The notes under the pieces were generated by a model that was not told where the DNA came from, did no database searches, and saw only the letters and a list, made by a program, of their open reading frames with translations. This document shows, piece after piece, positions 35,690-47,970 of a DNA stretch of 64,000 nt. Made by a program: the position numbers and the translations under genes. The stretch spans positions 2,224,479 to 2,288,478 of the forward strand of contig JAJEKV010000090.1 of the NCBI GenBank assembly GCA_021234155.1, in the 5' to 3' direction. Origin of the DNA: Isoetes taiwanensis. Lineage: Eukaryota; Streptophyta; Lycopodiopsida; Isoetales; Isoetaceae. Each line of letters begins with the position of its first letter. Position 1 is the first letter of the stretch.

Positions 35690-37545
35690 AGATTTCTTTG
35701 ATGAATTTCACACAACCAATAACATAGATGCCACAATCACGGTTGTTGTCTTTGGCCAGGAGCTTCCATCAAGATTCTTTGGTGCATTATGCGGTCTTTG
35801 ATTCCTCGTGCCTCCACCTCTTAAATACATCACTTAAAACCTGCAATTCAAGGCATTAGAAGATAGGCTATGAATGAATAGTTACCAATTTTTGCACTCA
35901 CAAAGTGATGAACCCGCTGTTGGAGCATGGAGGGATCAAAGGAATCGAAGTGCAATATGCAAGGGCAAGGCTTCTTCAATTTACGGCATGCCAAAGGATC
36001 AGCCACCAAAATGAAGAGGCTCCGGTGGGCACCTTGCATAGGACAAAACGTCATCAATTCAAACCGTAACTAAAAAGGCAATAAAAATCCACTTCCCAAA
36101 CCCAATTTACGGCATTGACCCGGTATGTAGTAGAACTGTGCATACCGGATTTTCCACACGGCCTTGCCAAAGGGGATCCCGAATTAGCTTGACGAAATCG
36201 CCAGAGGGCACCACAGAGGCCCTGTTTTGTGCCATTTAGAAACATGCCCAAAAGCGGCCGGTGGAGGAAGACATGATGACAAATAAGTTTGGTGAGGAAT
36301 TGAGTGTGCAAGAACCCCGCCAAAGCTCAACTTAGCATACCATGCAAGAAATAAAAACAAAGACAACACACATACAAGAAAATAGGCTCCTAGGCGCATC
36401 GGCATCGATCTCTGCAATCTTCAATACCGAGGTCACCGGAATAGTCGAGAATTTTTCGTGCCTCGCTCTCCGAGATGTGGAATTCAACATCGGATGATTT
36501 GCTTTGCCCACCTTCAACAGGGACTTTGAACCACAATTGGATAATTCGAGAAAATCTAAACCGCCAAAGCTCCTTTCTAATCCCTCCGTCATATAATTTT
36601 AGAGATTCAAAGAAGTGGGGGTCCAAAGATATACAAATACCACATTTTTATCTTGCTCGGGGTCGGGGAGCCAATTCATCTCAAGCATTTTCGGGCTCCT
36701 CCTCCTCCTCCCATTCTTCATGCACAATATGGTTTGGAGCCATCAAATGCATCCCTCCGGGTCTTTTGCACAAAAGTCCGCTTCCTTGGGGTCACACAGT
36801 AGACTTGGGCTATTCGAATTTGGGGTTTTGGGAGGAGGTGAATTAAAATCAAGCGTATCTGCGCGACTTCAAACTCCGCACTCACATCGTCTTCGTCCAA
36901 ACTGGTGCTGTTCATAGCTCAAATCACCAAACAAATCCTTCTCATCCAAATTGCCATGCTTGCCCCTAATCCTTTCCTTGATTTCCCTTATCCGGCTCTA
37001 CACGCATTTCTAGTTTTCGTGGGCCTCCTTTCTCCGCACTTTCTTGGGTTTATAAACTTCGGCTTCGGGCGTGTCATCAAAAAGGCCGAGGGCGATTTGC
37101 TCATCCGCCATACGCTCTGCTGCTGCCCTTGCCCTCACGAAGTTTTAGCCTCCGGATTGGGCTAAATTTGAAGTCGGGATCAAGAGATCTCTCCATACTT
37201 ATCTTCCCATAATCTCTAACCCTCACCTCGACCCTTGTTCTTGGAATTCGACCCCTCGGATCTATCGGAAGCCCTGTAATTTTGCCATAATTGATGCACC
37301 ACGAACCTATGATTCTCCGTTCGATCTTCCCGGCGTGTAGGATTTGCTGCGATCACCGACCCAGCAACGCCATTTTCGGACCGACCTGATCATACACGTA
37401 GTCCTTCAAAATTTCTTGATGGTCGGTTCCTCCCTTGGATTGACGTTAAAACATTCAATATTACTTTTCGGCCTCATCCCCTCTCATCCGCATTTTAGCA
37501 TTCTTTAGATCATCGCTTTTCGTAGCATTGGCCATCAATCAAGCC
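35690..37545 (-). pseudogene. Ulp1/C48-type SUMO-protease-like gene captured by the transposon
   Basis: Minus-strand blocks in order: a possible start MANATKSDDLKNAKMRM (about 37,540); an acidic middle; FRFSRIIQLWFKVP (about 36,520-36,565); then the catalytic part. The catalytic part reads CPMQGAHRSLFILVADP, then CILHFDSFDP (35,930-36,055), and further on NRDCGIYVIGCVKFI (about 35,700-35,745). These are the His, Asp and Cys regions of Ulp1 peptidases. The residue after the catalytic His, normally Trp, is Arg. Frame breaks and likely introns separate the blocks. Ulp1 enzymes process or remove SUMO; why transposons carry them is not known. Confidence 0.65.
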
Positions 37546-38209
37546 TGGAGTCCCCTGGCGGCGGGGGTATTCTTCGTGGTGAAGCCCCTTAGCTCTTGCT
37601 TACGCCCTTAATCTCTTCTTGTTCGGGATTGAACCTCTTGGTGGGATTCAATCGAAAGCAATATCTTTGAGGCGATCGGGCAATGGCCAAGCCGAGTTTC
37701 CTTCCATTTCCCCATTCCGGTTCTCGTTAATGGAGGTATTTAGGCTGATTTGAAGTTAATCGACTCCTCCATCATCGTAAAAATAACATAACCCCGGTTA
37801 GAATAAGACTAAAATAGACTTTAACAACGGATGCGTCCATGGCGCTTACCTTTAAATACTTTCGGCGGATGCAACAAAGGCGGCCCTCTGATTCGGCGAA
37901 GAATCGGGCCCTTTCCAATGATTTCGGTCGGAAAGGGCAATGGATTCTTGGCGCGCCTGAGAGTTCGGACATAGCCATCGCACCACCGTGCTCCCTTCCT
38001 CCGGAATCCCCCCCCGTTTTGCGGGCGACTGCAATTGGGCCCGTCTGAATAACCGGGCGGTTTTCCGCTCTCGGTTACACCATTAGTGGATGGCGTGCGA
38101 CCGACCTAGGCCGTCGGGCATTAATTCAAACCAATGGCATCGATTGAACCGTGGACGGGCCCCGCCATGCCAAGGCAGCAGATCCCGAGGAGGTTTTCAC
38201 CGAGAAGGA

Positions 38210-39270
38210 CTTTCGGGGATCCCACGCCCCTGTGTCCGACGGATGGTTGGTCCGTATGGCCGACATGTTCAAAACGCCGCATACCGCCCCACGCCATCGG
38301 CCGCTGCACCGCCGATTTTCATGCAAATCGCACGCGGGGATCCTGAGGAAGGAATCACCACCGAGGTGGTGATCCCTTTGCGGGATAACGGCGGCGGATA
38401 TCGACGCCGTATATCGCCCCACGCTGGTGATCCCGGAGGTGGATAACGCCGAGCATCGGGTCCGGCCGCTATCGCCTTCTCGTGGTGATCCCAGGAAGGA
38501 ACGCCAGGCGGGCAGTGGGGTGATCCCGAGGGCAAAGATCTTCCCGTCCTCGGTGGCCGCCTCGCCGCCATGGTGGTGATCTTGAGGCCGGATCACACAC
38601 ACCTACTGACATCGGGGCCAAGTATCGCCAGGCTTTTTGATCCCGGAGGCGGGGATAACGCGGCCGGGAGCATCTGGCCCACAAGTATCGCCTTCGGCAG
38701 TGATCCCGGAGGAAGGAATGCAGCTTCGGCGGTGTGGGTGATCGAGGAGGCAGGTTTCCACGAATCCCGGTACGACTGGAAGTCGGCCATGGTGAGTGTC
38801 CGGGCGGGATCATGCTTCTTCGTATATCGGGTGGCCGATACTCGATACTTGCGATAGCGACCGGGCAGGATCACACACCAGTGATATACCGGTGTAGATT
38901 CGGCCCGAGGGCTTAGTGATCCGGGCGGGGATACTTAGCGGGCCCGATATCGGTCGCCGTTATCGACGGTGGAAGTGATCCGGAGGAAGATAAACTTCGC
39001 GATTAATGGGTGATCGGGCCGAGTTTCCACGAATTACCCGACAAATTGACCATAGTGGTGATCCGGGCGTTACCTCGGGCGGGGATGTGAGATGGCGTGG
39101 CGATCGGCCCGGAGGCCGGATGTCGGATCGCCCACCCCTCCGTGGACCCTCGGTGTGTGTCGACCTCACGCGGGGGTCCCCCGGATTCCGTCGAAGCCCG
39201 GGCGGTGATACCGGAGGACGGTTTTTTTACCTCCGGGATCCCCGAAACCAGGGTAAGACTATCCTGGGCC
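38210..39270 (-). repeat. Right terminal inverted repeat
   Basis: The outer end, read on the minus strand, starts GGCCCAGGATAGTCTTACC and mirrors the left repeat. It is flanked by the target duplication GATCAAATCC at 39,271-39,280. The GC- and CpG-rich inner sequence down to about 38,060 has no left partner that I can align. Confidence 0.8.
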
Positions 39271-39280
39271 GATCAAATCC

Positions 39281-40940
39281 AACGATTTTAAGCCCATCCA
39301 CATGCACAAGTTTCTTATCTGGCATCAACGTGGACAGCTTCAAATTGATTTAAAGTGTCAACTTGTGTTTGGGCAAACGTGCTAAAAAAAATCTATTGGT
39401 ATAAAATAAATACACACTTCATTACAATTTCCTTTAGCCCCCTTGTCCAAGAGATAAATGGCCGAAAACACAGTTAACGAAGGTCACCTTCTGTCAATAA
39501 GCACTATGGATCAAATTATAAATAGAAAAGAATAGAAATTAATATAGATGATAGATTTTGCTAGGAGGTTATTAGCAGTGGTCTATTGAATAGCATAGCT
39601 GGCTATTGTACATTCACATACACTCCCATAGCTTCTGAAAGTGGAATTTTGACATAAAATTCAACATGTTTTATGTATGTATAATTAATATTTCGTCTCT
39701 ATACTTTGAAATTCATCTAGAAATGGCATTTTAGATCTAAAACATAGCATATTTGTGTAGATGTTGCCCATAAGCTCCATGACCTTCCCGTGGATGTTAA
39801 AATTGTATCTATCTGTCTATCTGCCTATATGCCTGCCTGCCTGTCATGTTCCTATTTAAAAGCATCATTTGTATTTCCCATTCCACTTCAAATACGATGC
39901 ACAATCTCCTCCACATTTAAGCACTCCATTCCATCCTTAGTATCTACAACCATATATTCCACCTACAAACTCCATTTCATCTACCCTCCACATGCTCAAG
40001 ACTAATGGCAGGCATCGCCGATCACACAATCTGGCCTAAGGCAATAGTATAAATAATTGAACATATGCATGTCAAACATGTTTGATAAATAGCACATTTA
40101 GGGTTTGGGGTTAAGCTATGAGTTTAAGGATCTGAGTCATTCAGGGTTTGAGAATCTATCACATCATGAATACTAATGATCATAGAGCATCTCATAGATG
40201 GATCATCCAATGCTCTAAACCATGTCATCTTACCGCAAATTTAGTGTTTAATGCTTATGTTTGGTGATAGGATATCATGACTATGTGTCACGTAAATTTA
40301 CAACTTTTAAAGATGGAGTCTCACATAGTGACTTACCAAGTTCTATATTGGTTAGGAACCTGATACTCCATTACATTGACACTCCATTACAGCTACATAC
40401 ACGACTACATCTACAACCCTTCACACTTGGCGCTTTATTATATCTGTAGGCATAATTACATTTTCAGCTCTTTAATGCACCTATAAAACTCCCTTACATC
40501 AAGCCATTCCACACGTCCATGACTAATGCTCGCCGAGCATACATTTCTAGTGCTTATGAATGGCAAACGAGCTTCTTATGTGACAATGACACAACAAATC
40601 ATCTCTGTACTTGGCATCTTCAAAATTGCAAATCATAGAATATATTTAGTAGGTGGTGGACGCATGCAATAATCATGGCAAATTTCTATTCCAAAACGGA
40701 AATGATCGTGACAAGATATCAACCATGCTCTATGAAAAATTCAAATGTCAGAAACATAAAACAAGCACAATTCGATGGATACACATCTACAAAGGCCTTG
40801 TAAAAGTAATGTATTGATATGAGCCAAATTACAGTGTATGAGCAGCTTATTTTCCTACATAAAGAACTGTATCATACTTCTGATGCAGATGAAATTTCTG
40901 AGCAAACCTTGCAAATCAACACTTTTTTTTTTCAGAGATG
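39281..40940. other. AT-rich intergenic region
   Basis: No gene is recognised. There is a short tetranucleotide-like stretch (ATCTATCTGTCTATCTGCC, CTGCCTGCCTG) near 39,808-39,843. Confidence 0.5.
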
Positions 40941-40947
40941 GTATGAT

Positions 40948-41205
40948 TTATTTGGCAAACTGATCAGCCCATAAGAAAGCACCAATTGCATACTCTCTTT
41001 TCTCTGCAAGGCTTCCCATGGCAGAAACAGGGAGGCCGTATTCTTCCAGCAATCGATCAAGCTGCCATTCCGGCATTTTTTCATATTCAGATCTGCTAAA
41101 TCTGGGATAATGCAGCGGCATCATAAATTCATAAGGCACCGGATGCAGGGCCACGGCAGAATATGGGCACTTTTTCACCGGCAGAACAGCGGCAGCGCCG
41201 GACAT
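40948..41205 (-). CDS. Small plant protein with DUF7722-type domain
   Basis: An 85-codon frame from ATG at 41,205 (MSGAAAVLPVKKCPYSAVAL) contains MPLHYPRFSRSEYEKMPEWQ, then LDRLLEEYGLPV, then KREYAIGAFLW near the C-terminus. The pattern YPR(Y/F)...YE.MPEW..D.LL.EYGLP...KRE.AIGAFLW is that of a family of small plant proteins of unknown function (recalled as DUF7722). The frame is open further upstream to an ATG at 41,370, which would add 55 residues of low-complexity character. I prefer the internal start because family members begin shortly before the YPR motif. It appears intact and single-exon. Confidence 0.7.
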   Translation of the reverse strand: MSGAAAVLPVKKCPYSAVALHPVPYEFMMPLHYPRFSRSEYEKMPEWQLDRLLEEYGLPVSAMGSLAEKREYAIGAFLWADQFAK

Positions 41206-41996
41206 GGCTATGGTACCTTGATCCTGGTCTCCTTTGCCCTTTCCTTCACAAAAATGTCCACCCCTTTTATCAAATCCCCAAATCAAACTATCCACAAATT
41301 CCCGAACCCTGCAGGCGCAGAATCGATGGCCGGATTTCGCAGATTCTTCCTCCTGGCACATCCAAGGCATTGCAGCACTGATTTATACGGCAAAATATTT
41401 TAAAACAGCAAGCGGATTAGCAGAAATCCAACCTACCCACTTGGGATCCGAACAAAACCTATCGCAAATCCTCGCAAGAAAACAAAAGGGCACGGATTAA
41501 ACGCTCTGCTTCTCAAATCCGGCGACGGAGCTGGGCGTTTTGCATGTGAATCTTTCCACTAGACCGGGGGAGCGGGGATCGACCAATGATATTTGTTTGG
41601 AAGATGGGATGCGCCACGTTTTAGAAAGAGCGGAGGCGTGGCCTCTCTCTTATAGCCATAGCCGGACCTTCAAGCCCCTGTTCTAGTTAGTTAGAATACC
41701 GGCCAAAATAACTTAACGGCTCGTCGTTTCCCATCGGCTGTTACATCACTGCCTGTTAGCCGCAAGAAATCTCCCATGGTTTCCGCGAATTTAGCAAAGG
41801 GAATATATTTTAGGGTTTCTTCTTTGCCACGCTAACTTTTTGAAGCTTACATTTCGCCACGTCGCACCATAATACGTGGCATTTTTTAATTTCCCATAAT
41901 TCGGGGATTTTGTTGGTCTTGCCTAGTTGTTCAAGTGGTCCAATATGCCACAGTTCATTGTCCAAATTGTTATGCGCATTCTTCTTGCCGCCGCGA

Positions 41997-42210
41997 CATC
42001 CGAGTCTTCTTCCTCCAATTGTTTGTGTCCTAATCTACTAGTACGCGACATCCGAGTCTTCTTCCTCCAATTGTTTGTGTCCTAATCTACTAGTATAGGG
42101 GTCATGGCATGCCAATCAGCCAACCCTGCACATCCGAGTCTTCTTCCTCCAATTGCTGGTGTCCTAATCTACTGTTATAGGGGTCATGGCATGCCAGTCA
42201 GTCAACCTTG
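41997..42210 (+). repeat. Three tandem copies of a CATCCGAGTCTTCTTCC unit
   Basis: The block CATCCGAGTCTTCTTCC with CAATTG...GTGTCCTAATCTACT starts at 41,997, 42,049 and 42,131, giving spacings of 52 and 82. The longer form adds ATAGGGGTCATGGCATGCCA. Confidence 0.9.
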
Positions 42211-42997
42211 CACACTCGTCTATCACAATTGACAAATAAATGAAGGTATGAACGCATGAAAGATCCTTGTGTACTAACTTTGCTTCTACTCTACCAACTA
42301 TGCAACTACATTCTAATGACTTCCACATCAAAAAGGTCCAAAGTGTGTGTACTATTCGACATCATAGAAACCTTACTTTTTTGCCATGTTCTTCCGGGGA
42401 GGGGTTGGGGGACATGTGTCTTGGTTGGAGTGGGGTGGACCGGGAATCTAACCATTTTCTAGAAGATTGGGAAATGAGGTGTGAAAGATGAGAGAGAGAG
42501 ATAAGTGATTAATCCTATAATAATAGTTATCTTAATGGTTATAGATAAAATGAAAGACAATTCTGATCATGTTGGATTTGAGCATTTGGTATTCAGTTAG
42601 TGGTTTCTTAGTGACCTATATCACTTGATCTCCACTAAACGTTTAAACTACTAATCTTCTCCTTAGAAAAACCCTGTCTATCTATCTATCCTAAGTTTTG
42701 TACCATGAACATATAACTTTAAATCATGAATTTGTTCACTATGGAAGGTCTTTTGTTCTAGGAATTGATATGCGAATTCTCTCATAAAAGCTCTCCCCCT
42801 CTCTATGGACCACTTTCCTTTTTGACCTTGCTTTTCCCTTCAGTTGTTGAATTCATTGATGCTTTCAAAGATGTTCTTTTTTTTTTTATCGAAAGGGGAA
42901 GTATATGCTATTATATCCTTTATTGGAAAAAAGTGAGCCTCCCAATTGCCTCGCCATTATAGAAGGAATATGGCCGCCATTCAAGGTATAAACTGCT

Positions 42998-43099
42998 CAG
43001 AAATTATACCTTTCTTTCAATCTTGAATAATCTTGATCAACAGTCTTGCAGAAATTATACCTTTCTTTCAATCTTGAATAATCTTGATCAACAGTCTTG
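42998..43099 (+). repeat. 51-bp perfect tandem duplication
   Basis: The unit beginning CAGAAATTATACC and ending AACAGTCTTG starts at 42,998 and again at 43,049. Confidence 0.9.
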
Positions 43100-43258
43100 C
43101 CTAAATCGACGCATTATCTAAAGCTTCTGAAAATGATGAAAAGGCAAGGAAATTGCCCATTATCTAATGCATTAGCTACTCGTTCTAGACACGTTGGCAT
43201 AGAATTGCAAGCTTCATTATCACAGAAATAGCTATAAATGGCAGAGAGAGGGCGAGCA

Positions 43259-44880
43259 TGTGACGCTCCCTGAATATATATACGACACCCGGCCGTATAC
43301 ATACGGGGACTTTCCCCTCCCATGGCGACCATCTCGCCATGAGCAGGGCCCTCCGTCTATCCCGGGCCATCCGTAGAGAGATGCCTGAGTGAAGGACACG
43401 GAGGTGTCATTCGGCCCACGCCTTCAATGGGACTCCTAAGTCGCGGAAGCGTGAATACATATTAGCACACAGCATTATTCATATATAAATAACCACCACG
43501 AAGGGTGGCACATCCATTCAAGTACTAACGGCAAAGAATATGCATCTAATCCTAAGGAAAACACCCCCAAACCCGGGTTCTACCCCTGTTCGGACTCTCG
43601 CGGAGGATGGATGACGGGCTCGGGTCTCAAGAGATCAACGCAGAGGCAGGTATAACACCGGCTGCTATCGGCATAAAACATCGGCTAGGGTTGTCCACTC
43701 CATCCGCCCCTCCCTGCACACTTTGCGTGTGAGTCAATCATGCTATGGCATCACTATAGCCTTCCCGAGACGCGGACTCAAGGTATCACCCGCCGAGCCT
43801 ACCTGGGTTCATGAAGCCCCCAGTCCGGCGATGAGGCGAGTCGTGGAAGTGTCCCCTTCCGTGATCCACCCGGTGGTTCCATGGGTGAGCTAGAGAATAC
43901 GTGCGCATCGGCGACCCATCCGCATGCGGACTTACTCACCCTAAATCTACTCAAAATGCGGGGTGCCCCATACGGGTCACATCTCCGTGACCTGGGAGTG
44001 TCGACCCATACCCGCCCCTACGTGGACCGGCCATCGCCTAGCCCAATCGTAGGAGTCTCGTGAGCCTTTATGTTCGTGCAAGACCCCACCCCCACTTCAC
44101 CACCAAGTCCCTTCTCTACGGTGCTAAGCCATTCCATAGCATCTACGACCCGGTCTCCCTCTCACAACGGTCGCATCTAAGGGAAATCTGGGGATCTACC
44201 TAGGAGCATACTACTAAACATGGCTCGAGGAGGTCTCTACCCCCTTAATTCCCCATTCCAAGAGTAATATTATGCAAAGAACTATCAATCCATCCTTTAA
44301 GAGCAAGACCGTAATCGAGATAAAGAGAACTCACCTTTGCAATCAAGGGTTAGGTCCCATGTGTAAAAGCACGTGGAGAAAACAGAAGAAATGAACACAA
44401 CAAGTGCCCAACAGGGGCGCTACTCTAGAAACATGAAGCTATACTAACCACCCACCTAAGTTCCTGCTAGATCCATTATCGTTCGGTAACTCCATCTTCC
44501 CCTGACTTGGAAATTTCAAAGAACTGGGGCCTTCGGTGAATTGGACACTCAAGAAAGTTGGGCCAAAGAACTTGGCCAAGTAGCTCTCCTTCTGGGTCGA
44601 ATTTGGGGGTCAATGGGATAGGGGTCAAGTTAGATGACCCAAATTAGCATCCCCATGCTGGCTAATCGAAGTCAGCCAGGTGGCGCCTTCCTAAAATATT
44701 CAATTAGCTTAATTATCCTTTAATGATTAATTTAGCATAGCTAAATTAATCCTTTTTAGGACACCCCCCTAGGTTAAAATACCCCATGGTGGCGTACCTT
44801 TACTAGTGACGTGTCTGTATATTTATACGTATCCGTCTGTATATTTATACGTATCCCGTATAAATACATGGAACGTCACA
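43259..44880 (-). repeat. 3' LTR of the histone-carrying gypsy element
   Basis: In plus view it runs from TGTGACGCTCCCTG to GAACGTCACA. It matches the partner at 54,781-56,389 along its length with scattered small indels, mostly in the half nearest 43,259. A 20-base AT-rich unit with TATATTTATACGTATCC is duplicated at its other end. The LTR ends are themselves inverted repeats of about 11 bases. Confidence 0.92.
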
Positions 44881-44894
44881 TTCTCCCCCCCTTA
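44881..44894 (-). other. Polypurine tract of the gypsy element
   Basis: On the minus strand CTAAGGGGGGGAGAA directly precedes the LTR start TGTGACGTTCC. This is the primer for plus-strand DNA synthesis. The same junction type is seen at 3443-3456. Confidence 0.85.
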
Positions 44895-45525
44895 GAAATA
44901 ATGATGTCCTCAGCATTGGGGTTAGTTAAGCAAGGACAGTTAACCGAAGAAACTGAAATACGAGAAAGTATACTTAAGAAAGGAAGATAAGTCCTTATTT
45001 TGGAGAGTAGTACATAGAAATTTGAAATATATCAAGGTTTAAGCACCAAGGTGCATTTCACAAAGTTATCATCAAAAAAAGTTTAAGGACCGAAGTCCAA
45101 TTTGAAACATCACAGTGACAAAGAAAACAACACATGTAGACAAAATGAAACTGAAGAAGTTGGGCCATCAGCAACCCTCTATACATGGGCAGGTCACGAA
45201 CTGCTTACTGGCCTGCACATGTCAATATATCAGTATATATATATATAATATAAATAGATTGTGGTTGAAGGGACCACCCCCTATAATAATCAAAAGAAAA
45301 CCCTATCTATAAGGGAAACTATCATGTCTATGGTTGGCAATTCATTGCGGCATAAGGAATGGTGAAGTTCCGATTATAGCCGAGATGAACGCGGCCTATC
45401 AACTACATGCTTTCCAAGCAATTCGTGGTCATGTCAACATCAACAATACACCACGTCCTAGAGAACACGAAGGCGATCTCATCATCGGTAACTATTATTA
45501 TTTACGATGCATCTACCCCTCTAGA

Positions 45526-45942
45526 TCATGACTCTCGGCGAATGAAGCTTCCAAGCTTACCGCCGGCTGTGGGGTTGATAGCGTCGTTGATGGTGCGGCC
45601 TTGAGATTCCTGCATGAAGTCCGGATAATGCTTCTCAAGGTCTATCTTCATCATCCAGGTAGCATCCTCAACTGGCAAGTGTTTCCACTTAACCAAGTAT
45701 TGCAACATTTGAGTCCTTCTGGTTTGTTTATAAGCTCGATCAAGAAGAGCTTCAGGCACTATCTCCAGTTGCTCTTCTGTCATTTCTAGGAGGGTTGGGG
45801 TATCGAAGACCTCCTCTGGATCAGGGGTATGTTGCTTCAGAAGACTCACGTGAAAGACCTTGTGAATCTTCAAGTGGGGTGGCAAATCCAAACGATATGC
45901 CTGTTCTCCAACACGTTCGATGATCTTGAACGCCCAGCCCAT
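45526..45942 (-). pseudogene. Integrase C-terminus with chromodomain
   Basis: This frame continues the integrase after a frameshift near 45,940. It has the GPY-like region KIIERVGEQAYRLDLP and KIHKVFHVSLLKQH, followed at about residues 80-115 by a chromodomain, PEALLDRAYKQTRRTQMLQY, then LVKWKHLPVEDATWM. The aromatic positions Y and W-W of chromodomains are visible. Chromodomains of chromoviruses steer integration toward marked chromatin (established for the group). The frame ends about 645 bases before the polypurine tract. Confidence 0.85.
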
Positions 45943-46901
45943 CTGGGTGCGAGCTTCTTGCAGTTACCAATCTTAAGCTTGGCTTGTTTTACCTTAATCT
46001 TGAGCGAAACCGATTCGCCCACCTGAAAGACTCGTGGGGTTCTATGCTTATCCGCGACACTCTTCTGACGACTGCGTGCAGCCAACAAGTAACCGCGAAC
46101 TTCTTCAACCAAAGCTTGCATTTCCAAGAGGAGTTTTTGAGAAACCTCCACCTTAGAAACGGGATTATGCCATGTGTTTGGAGTAAGGCATTGATAACCA
46201 TAATTTATCATGAAGGGAGACATTTTGGAAGACTCTTGTTTCATGCTATTATAGGCAAATTCGACCAAGTAAATATAGTCAGCCCATTGTGATTGCTTAC
46301 TCCACACATAACTTCGTAGCATATCTTCTATAATGCGATTTGTACGTTCTGTCTGACCATCCGTCTGAGGATGATATGCCGTACTCATAGCAAGCTTGGT
46401 TTGGGTGGTGGTAAAGAAATCTTTCCAGAATGCACTTAAAAACTTGGGATCCCTGTCGGATACTATAACTCGTGGCATTCCATGCAATCTGAAGATCTCC
46501 TTTGTGAAGAGCAAAGCAGTATCGAAAGTTGTATCCGTAGTACGACATGGCAAGAAATGAGCCATCTTCGATAATTTGTCGACCACTACCATCAATGCAT
46601 CATAACCACGGAGAGTACGTGGAAGGCCCACAACAAAGTCCATGGTTATCACTTTCCATTTGGCATTGGGCACGTCTAGAGGTTGCAATTCCCCCGGGAT
46701 CCGCAACTGCTCAGCCTTGGTTTGCTGACACACCTGACACTGCTTAATATACCTGGCAATATCCTTCTTCATAGAAGGCCAGAAATAACTGGAGCGGACC
46801 TTGAAATAGGTTTTCATGAACCCTGCATGTCCTGCTATAGGGCTGTTGTGTGTGTCATGCAGAATGAGCTTACGTACTCCTGAAGTCTCAGGTACACACA
46901 A
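45870..46901 (-). pseudogene. Retrotransposon integrase core
   Basis: An open block of 343 residues contains the HHCC zinc domain (HDTHNSPIAGHAGF...CQVCQQTK) and an intact catalytic core. The residues are D88 (VITMDFV), D149 (VSDRDPKF) and E185 (DGQTERTNR), with 35 residues between the last two. It inserts the cDNA into the genome. The frame shifts near 45,940 into the chromodomain frame, so this copy could not make the full protein. Confidence 0.92.
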
Positions 46902-47099
46902 CTTATCTTTGTGGTATAAGTAATTACCCTCTTTCTTATATGAACGGAAAGCTTCACGTTCCTTATCTGTGCGTGCCTCCTTAGCCAGACTATCCCATAC
47001 ATCTCGGAACTCTGGATCTGTGGCTAAGGTCTGCTCTTCTGTTTCCCAAACTCACTGATGAGCGTGGAAATTGCATTACAATGGGTTCGCGTTACCATG

Positions 47100-47970
47100 C
47101 CAGGGGATGGCGTGACAACGCATCGGCAACCACATTGTGTTTCCCAGGCTTATACATAATCTCAAAATCATACTCCTCCAAAAATTCCATCCATCTTCTC
47201 TGACGGAGGTTGAGATTTGGCTGGGTCGATAGATAACGGAGACTCTGATGGTCCGTATCAAGGTGGAATCTTCTACCAAGAAGGTAGTGTCTCCATATTC
47301 ACAAAGCGCGAACGACAGCCAACAATTCTTGATCATGGGTAGGGTAGCGCTGTTCTGTCTCATTCATCTTCTTAGAATCGTAGGCTATGACCCTTTCTTC
47401 TTGCATGAGAACTCCGCCGGTAGCAATTTTACTGGCATCCGTTGCTACTATCTTGTTCTTTTCCGGTTCCGGCAATGTGAGGACTGGTGCTGATGTCAAA
47501 GCATCCCTAAGTTTCTGAAAACTGTCCTGGACCTTTGCTTTCCAATGTTCCATCCAATCCTTGACTTTCTCATGCTTCGTAAGGTCGGTAAGAGGTGCTG
47601 CAATTTTTGCAAAATCCTTAACAAATTTCCGGTAATATTCTGCCAATCCCAAGAAACTTCGGACCTCTGACACATTACCAGGAATGGACCAATCCTTAAC
47701 TGCCTCTATTTTTGCTGGATCCGTAGCAATTCCTTCGGCCGAAATAACATGACCTAAATAGTCCACCTTTGGGGTGGCAAATTTGCACTTAGAGAACTTG
47801 GCAAAGAGCTGATGACGTCTTAACTTTTGTAGGGCCAAGCGAAGATGGTTCTCATGCTCCTCCAGTGTCTTACTATAGATGAGAATGTCATCAAAGAAAA
47901 TAACAACAAAATCATCTAAGTATTGGCGGAAGACATCATTCATTAACCGCATTAAAAGTTGCGGGGGCAT
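47100..47970 (-). pseudogene. Reverse transcriptase (second half) and RNase H
   Basis: The open block 47,970-47,299 holds [14 protein letters not shown] (catalytic Asp pair at 47,887-47,892), [23 protein letters not shown], and the RNase H start [18 protein letters not shown] after VVRAL interrupts it near 47,300. The same frame then continues with [29 protein letters not shown] and [10 protein letters not shown] to about 47,100. The RNase H catalytic acidic residues (ATDAS, TDHQSL, ADALSR) are visible. A one-base shift near 47,953 separates this block from the first half. Confidence 0.9.

Larger units (their letters stand above)
29001..39270 (+). mobile_element. Complete Mutator-like transposon, 10.3 kb, with Ulp1 gene
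   Basis: Long terminal inverted repeats begin GGCTCAGGATAGTCTTACC on the left and, read inward, GGCCCAGGATAGTCTTACC on the right. They match in patches for about 1 kb on each side. A near-perfect 10-bp duplication flanks the element. Inside, in order, are transposase exons (+, 30.1-32.6 kb), hairpin-rich minisatellites (33.1-33.5 and 34.4-35.1 kb), an unknown ORF (-, 33.6-34.3 kb) and a Ulp1-type protease gene (-, 35.7-37.5 kb). Mutator-like elements with captured Ulp1/C48 genes are known in plants (Kaonashi type); those described usually lack long terminal repeats, which this one has. Confidence 0.85.
41371..43258. other. Intergenic region with small tandem repeats
   Basis: No gene is recognised. 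Upstream of the DUF7722-type gene it would hold its promoter. Two tandem duplications are listed separately. Confidence 0.5.

Noticed and set aside
47076-47363. 95-codon minus-strand ORF over the RNase H end
   Set aside because: The recognised RNase H residues lie in another frame of the same strand, interrupted by one TGA.
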